This document shows, piece by piece, positions 60,341 to 64,000 of a stretch of 64,000 nt of DNA (position 1 is its first letter; the number at the start of each line of letters is the position of its first letter). The notes below the pieces were generated by a model, which was not told the origin of the DNA, did no database searches, and was given only the letters and a program-made list of their open reading frames with translations. The translations under genes were made by a program, and so were the position numbers. Source of the DNA: Erythrophleum ivorense. Its lineage: Eukaryota > Streptophyta > Magnoliopsida > Fabales > Fabaceae. The DNA is taken from NCBI GenBank assembly GCA_026724425.1, contig JAIUCV010000005.1:35127784-35191783 (forward strand). Direction: 5' to 3'.

Positions 60341-62320
60341 AATGGGTATATGTATAGAAAATAAAATCATTTGGTAGCTTATCAAAAACACTGTGCCTTT
60401 TAAGAAGAGACACCATAAACCTTTGAGGAAGATTCAATGCCTTGGTAAGTTCACCAGCACGCTTGGCGAAGTAACCACGTGCTTACCACTCATTAGCATT
60501 CAAACTCTCCTTACCACCCTCATTGAAATTGGTGTCACTTGTATTCTCAGTGGCCATAACATCCTCTCATACGCTTGATAAAGAAACAATAGTTTCAAAA
60601 AAATTGCTCATTCAGGGCATCCCCACCCACTACACTAGGCTCTTGCCTTAACTCATTCAATGTAGTTAAGCCAAATGTTCCTTGGAAAAGGCCATTTTTT
60701 AAGAAAAATACCATTAACAAAACAAAGACAAGAAGAAGAATTGGAAAATGCATAAAAGAAAAAGGAAAAGGTTCAAAATCATATCTTTTTGGCCTTTGAA
60801 ATTAAACCTCAACTGTATGGCTAAACCAATAACCTTTAGCTCTTTGAATGACAAATAGTAAAAAAATGAGGCTGAATACAAGCCAAGGGCAAAAAGGTAA
60901 ATATACAATAAAGAAAGACCCCAAAAAGACGTGCCATGCCATAAGGTCTTTATGGTTGTCGTACATACAAATAATCTCCCATTTTTCCTTCAATTTTATA
61001 GAGAAAAATTTTTGTATTTTACTCCCACTAAATAACATAATATATTCTAGTTGAACTAAATTTTCTTATTTTTACTTTTCCTTATCCTCAACGCCAACAA
61101 TATATATATATGATAATAATAATATGACTTTTACCTCAAAAGTGTCACCGCCTCATTATTTTTTACTCAAATTTTTAATATATATGTACAATGTAAATAA
61201 AGAAAAGCAAAAGAGGATACTGAATAATAAAATTATAGGATATCTTGAAATTATAAACTTATAAAATAGAAATATATGAGTACGTTTAATAAGTTTTTTT
61301 CCCTTCATTTTTTCTCTTCCTCTTGCTTGATAGCTGACCCAACCACATAGTTGCATAATGAATGAGAAGACTAAGACAGTAATGGTTGCTATATATGGAA
61401 AATCATCCTCCATAGAAGTATCGTGGGAAAATGAATCCAAGTTGGTCCAATATTATGTGGGCATTGTCAAATATGTGCACTAAGGGATGCACGTTATGGT
61501 TAGAGACAGCCCTGCCCTACTTTCCAAATTCGAGCAAAGTGTTCCCTTCTGTTCTGTTCTTTTGGGTAATTATTGCACATAAAGGCCATTTATTCCAGTG
61601 CCTCGTAACCTTATTGAGCCACAAATATAAATCAATTCTTAAAAGCTAAGCGCATGCCCTGAAGGACATAGTGGCTGGTGATTAATCAAAAGCTTAATTA
61701 TTATTGCACCAAATTATTGTACTTTATGGTTTAATGCTTTCTTAATATTTTGTCAAAGAATTTAAGAGCATATTTTATTGGGAAATAATTTAGGCAAAAT
61801 TTATATGTGTTTGGAATGTTAGTATTTAAGATAAGTTGTATCATTCTTAATATTAGGAAGTTAGAAGAGAACATTATTTTGAACTGCATTTTATATTATG
61901 TAAAAATTATGAGAATTTCATATCATATAATTTTTAATATTTTTAATTTTTATAAAATACTATCCATAATAATTTTTAATTGTTATATCAAATATAAACA
62001 TCTTAAATGCAATGGTACTTTATACCTTATTCCTTAACAATATATCATATGAGATAGTCTATCATAAAATGTTGGTGAATTAAAGGTTGGCCAAGGTAAT
62101 AAATTTTTCTTGTGAACCAACCATGACGTTCAACAAAATTATATAGAGTAAATTATATTTTTTTTAAGAATTTGGTTAAATTATATTTAATATTTCTCTT
62201 ATTTTAAAATTTATATTCAGCTCTTCTCTAATTTTATTTTTAACCTTAAAGTTAGTTTGTTTATTGAAAAATAAAATTATTTAATTATTTTTATCATTAG
62301 GCTAAAAATAAAATCAAACC
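60341..62320. other. Intergenic sequence, becoming very AT-rich
   Basis: No coding or RNA feature is supported. Bases 61080-61200 and 61720-62320 are extremely AT-rich, with a (TA)n run at 61101-61110. The ORFs at 60393-60578 and 60714-62037 have no recognisable domain and ordinary intergenic composition. Confidence 0.4.
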
Positions 62321-62559
62321 ATAATATTGTATAAAATCCAACTTTGAAAAAAAAATTAGAGACAAAAACTTTTACAAAATAACAATAAGTTTTATAACAA
62401 AAAAATATTTATATAATTGCATAATTTTCTTATTAAATAATAATATTGTACAAAAAACAACTTTGAAAAAAATTAGAAAGAAAAACTTTTACAAAATAAC
62501 AATAAGTTTTATAACAAAAAAATATTTATATATAATTGCATAATTTTCTTATTAAATAA
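62321..62559 (+). repeat. Tandem duplication, 119-bp unit, two copies
   Basis: Unit 1 (62321-62439) and unit 2 (62440-62559) share, in order, ATAATATTGTA, CAACTTTGAAAAAAA, ACTTTTACAAAATAACAATA, AAAAATATTTATAT and ATAATTTTCTTATTAAATAA, with few differences, so the duplication is fairly young. Confidence 0.9.
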
Positions 62560-62664
62560 CGTTTGAATTAATGATAATTATGAAAACTTACGCTTGAAAC
62601 TTTTTTCATTTTTTGTTTCCATTATATTAAGCAATTTTAATTTTTAAGGCTGAGAATATGATTA

Positions 62665-62667
62665 ATA

Positions 62668-62690
<23 letters not shown>
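62665..62690. repeat. (AT)n microsatellite followed by a T run
   Basis: About 13 AT dinucleotides run into twelve T residues at 62691-62702. It marks the change from AT-rich intergenic DNA to the more complex MIR156 upstream region. Confidence 0.9.
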
Positions 62691-62698
<8 letters not shown>

Positions 62699-62702
62699 TT
62701 TA

Positions 62703-63182
62703 AGAGGAGGGGAGGGAGAGACTGTGTCCCCTCTTGCTCTGTTGACGCAGTCCCATCCGCACAGGCCTCAGGGGTCCCGCCATTGTGGCCATCATACGGC
62801 TAACATCATACTTCTCCCTACTAGTCAAACTCAACACACACCCACGACAATTTCACTAACCGAGAAAAAGTCGACAAGAATATCCACTAGTATACTGCCA
62901 CGTAGGCCACGTTTAACCTCAACCAATAAATGGTTGACACGTTTTGTACGGTTCTTCTCTCTTCCTCACTGCCATGTGTGAGTGGATTAATTTGTCCTGT
63001 TTGGGCGTCCTTGCCTCTTCAAGAGCCAAACAAGCCGTGCTAAAGCAACCCATTTGCACCAAGTTGTACCTCATCAATAATCATCAACATTCACCGCCAC
63101 CATCCCTTTCTTCCTAAGTAGGCACTAAGAAAGCAGTCTTGTAGGTTGATATATAGAGACCAAGTCACTGGCTGATGTAGGC
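62703..63182 (+). promoter_or_regulatory. Putative MIR156 promoter region
   Basis: This segment has much higher GC and complexity than the DNA to its left. It contains two CCACGT cores (about 62898 and 62907), a GACACGTTTT (62936), a CCAAT motif near 62923 and TTGAC boxes. A TATA-like TATATAG lies at 63150-63156, about 380 bp before the mature miR156, with a start expected near 63180-63190. The motifs are visible; their use is inferred. The ORF at 62658-62981 has no recognisable domain. Confidence 0.5.
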
Positions 63183-63535
63183 AAAATAATTGAGGGAGAA
63201 ACAAAGGCTAGACTTCAAAATCAGAAAGGCAAAGCTTCAAAATCAGAGGGCTTTTGTTTTGCGTGAAGGTTGGAAATTTTAGGCTCTCACGCTTAGAGAT
63301 AACATAAAGGTAAAAAGAGAGAGAGAAGAAAAACCCTTCTTGATTTCTAAATGTATTATCTGGGTATGTGGTGAGAGCATATGTAGGTGATACTGCCGAG
63401 TGCAGAAGAATAATTAGCCCAAAATGAGAGAATTTGAGGTTTCAGATCTGAGTGATGAAAAAGAAAAAGCATTATGGCCTTTTAGTTTCTTTTTGTTGAA
63501 TATTCAGAAGAGGGACGGGAGAGATAGAGAGATAT

Positions 63536-63555
63536 TGACAGAAGAGAGTGAGCAC
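63536..63555 (+). ncRNA. miR156: Mature miR156 (5p)
   Basis: TGACAGAAGAGAGTGAGCAC is identical to the canonical 20-nt miR156 of land plants. A T precedes it at 63535, so a 21-nt form starting with U is also possible. It guides AGO1 to SPL mRNAs. Confidence 0.96.
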
Positions 63556-63597
63556 ATGCTGGTAGCAATTGTATGAAGGCATACATATGCGGGTGCG

Positions 63598-63619
63598 TGC
63601 TCACTTCTCTTTCTGTCAG
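63598..63619 (+). ncRNA. miR156 star strand (3p)
   Basis: TGCTCACTTCTCTTTCTGTC followed by AG matches known miR156-3p sequences and pairs with the mature strand with two single-base bulges. Exact ends need small-RNA reads. Confidence 0.88.
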
Positions 63620-63648
63620 GTTCTCACTTTGTGTTTCTCTGTGTTCCC

Positions 63649-64000
63649 CCTTCTCCTTAAAAAACCTTTTCTTTCTGTGCCTTATAGATTCTTCAGAGCG
63701 TCGAGTTTTAATTCCTTTTCTCTCATCGGGGGCTTTCCACGTCTCACCCTCTTTTCCGATACTTGTGATCTCTTTCTCGTGTGTTAATGAAAGAGACACA
63801 CCTTTACCCGAAGCGAACAGCTCGATCTTGATCATGAAAACCCTTTGAAATGACACATCGAACGCGTTTTGGCACTCTCCTGCTCACGAGTCATGAGTAA
63901 GCTTAATACTTGACCAATGGCAGAAATACAGGTTTGGTGATAAGTTCGAGTGTTGAAGGTAAGCAAGCGTGTACTAGCTTCTTTTTGGCAGTTTTCACCC
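63649..64000 (+). other. Downstream part of the MIR156 primary transcript (inferred)
   Basis: The segment is pyrimidine-rich at first and holds no credible ORF. AAG|GTAAGC with GT at 63959-63960 matches the plant 5' splice-site consensus, so an intron may start here and run past the window edge. The transcript end is not in the window. Confidence 0.45.

Larger units (their letters stand above)
63512..63648 (+). ncRNA. MIR156: MIR156 precursor hairpin
   Basis: The 5' arm carries the complete 20-nt miR156 sequence and the 3' arm carries its star. The two arms pair over the whole duplex with only two unpaired A residues on the star side, the known miR156 arrangement. The terminal loop between mature and star is 43 nt. 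Below the duplex, AGAGA near 63519-63523 can pair with TCTCT at 63636-63640, and GGGA at 63512-63515 with TCCC at 63645-63648, extending the stem. The RNA is processed by DCL1 in the nucleus and loaded into AGO1. The family represses SPL (squamosa-promoter-binding-like) transcription factors and holds plants in the juvenile phase. A GA-rich leader lies upstream at 63315-63330 and a good splice donor AAG|GTAAGC downstream at 63959, as expected for a spliced pri-miRNA. Overlapping ORFs (63482-63856 minus, 63569-63848 plus) are not supported as proteins. Confidence 0.95.

Noticed and set aside
62658..62981. A 107-residue plus-strand ORF just after the AT microsatellite
   Set aside because: It begins in the microsatellite, shows no family signature and overlaps the promoter-like block of MIR156.
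63482..63856. A 124-residue minus-strand ORF, the longest near the right end
   Set aside because: It lies antisense to the MIR156 hairpin, has no recognisable domain, and its open frame follows from the purine- and pyrimidine-rich sequence there.
1..64000. CRISPR arrays, tRNA or rRNA genes, bacterial-type operons
   Set aside because: None was seen. The direct repeats present are minisatellite-like and lack unique spacers, and the overall content is plant nuclear.

Overview
ORGANISM AND CONTENT. The window is AT-rich, gene-poor nuclear DNA of a flowering plant. This follows from plant Ty3/gypsy LTR retrotransposons of at least three lineages (Tekay/Del chromovirus, Athila, Tat), an initiator-tRNA-Met primer site, and a plant MIR156 hairpin. 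I cannot name the species. Almost all the sequence is old, nested retroelement debris. Every retroelement reading frame is broken, and the only gene I believe is functional is MIR156 near the right edge. LAYOUT. (1) 1-10051: a Tekay-type element with a partial 5' LTR (1-2094), PBS, decayed gag and pol ending in a chromodomain, PPT, and a complete 3' LTR (6883-10051). (2) 10052-34870: the 3' part of an Athila-type element, with its integrase end, 3' spacer, PPT and 3' LTR scattered in pieces between later insertions. These insertions are solo LTRs at 11288-14902, 16104-22585 (itself holding a solo LTR at 16971-19769), 23556-27091 on the minus strand, and a minus-strand Athila-type solo LTR at 27798-33779 (itself holding a solo LTR at 29652-33140). 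(3) 34871-39633: the integrase tail with chromodomain, PPT and long 3' LTR of an older Tekay element, which the Athila element had entered. This gives four layers of nesting. (4) 39634-50314: fragments, namely a minus-strand LTR piece, a Tekay gag-PR-RT fragment, an LTR-like stretch split by a minus-strand Athila-type solo LTR (44931-47120), and a Tat-lineage gag-PR-RT remnant. (5) 50315-58832: two clean solo LTRs (3.6 kb and 4.7 kb) with perfect 5-bp target duplications. (6) 58838-62700: repeat-derived and very AT-rich DNA with a roughly 24-bp minisatellite and a 119-bp tandem duplication. (7) 62700-64000: a more complex, less AT-biased segment with promoter-like motifs and the MIR156 precursor. 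HOW IT FITS TOGETHER. Retroelement families repeatedly inserted into one another. Nearly all then lost their internal regions by LTR-LTR recombination, leaving nine solo LTRs, seven of which still have recognisable target-site duplications. Most premature stops in the coding remnants look like C-to-T changes (on either strand), as expected from deamination of methylated cytosine in silenced chromatin. The MIR156 locus sits beside this heterochromatin-like block, separated by about 4 kb of fragments. I see no new biological system. The most useful results are the MIR156 gene, the reconstructed nesting order, and conserved sub-structures inside the LTRs.
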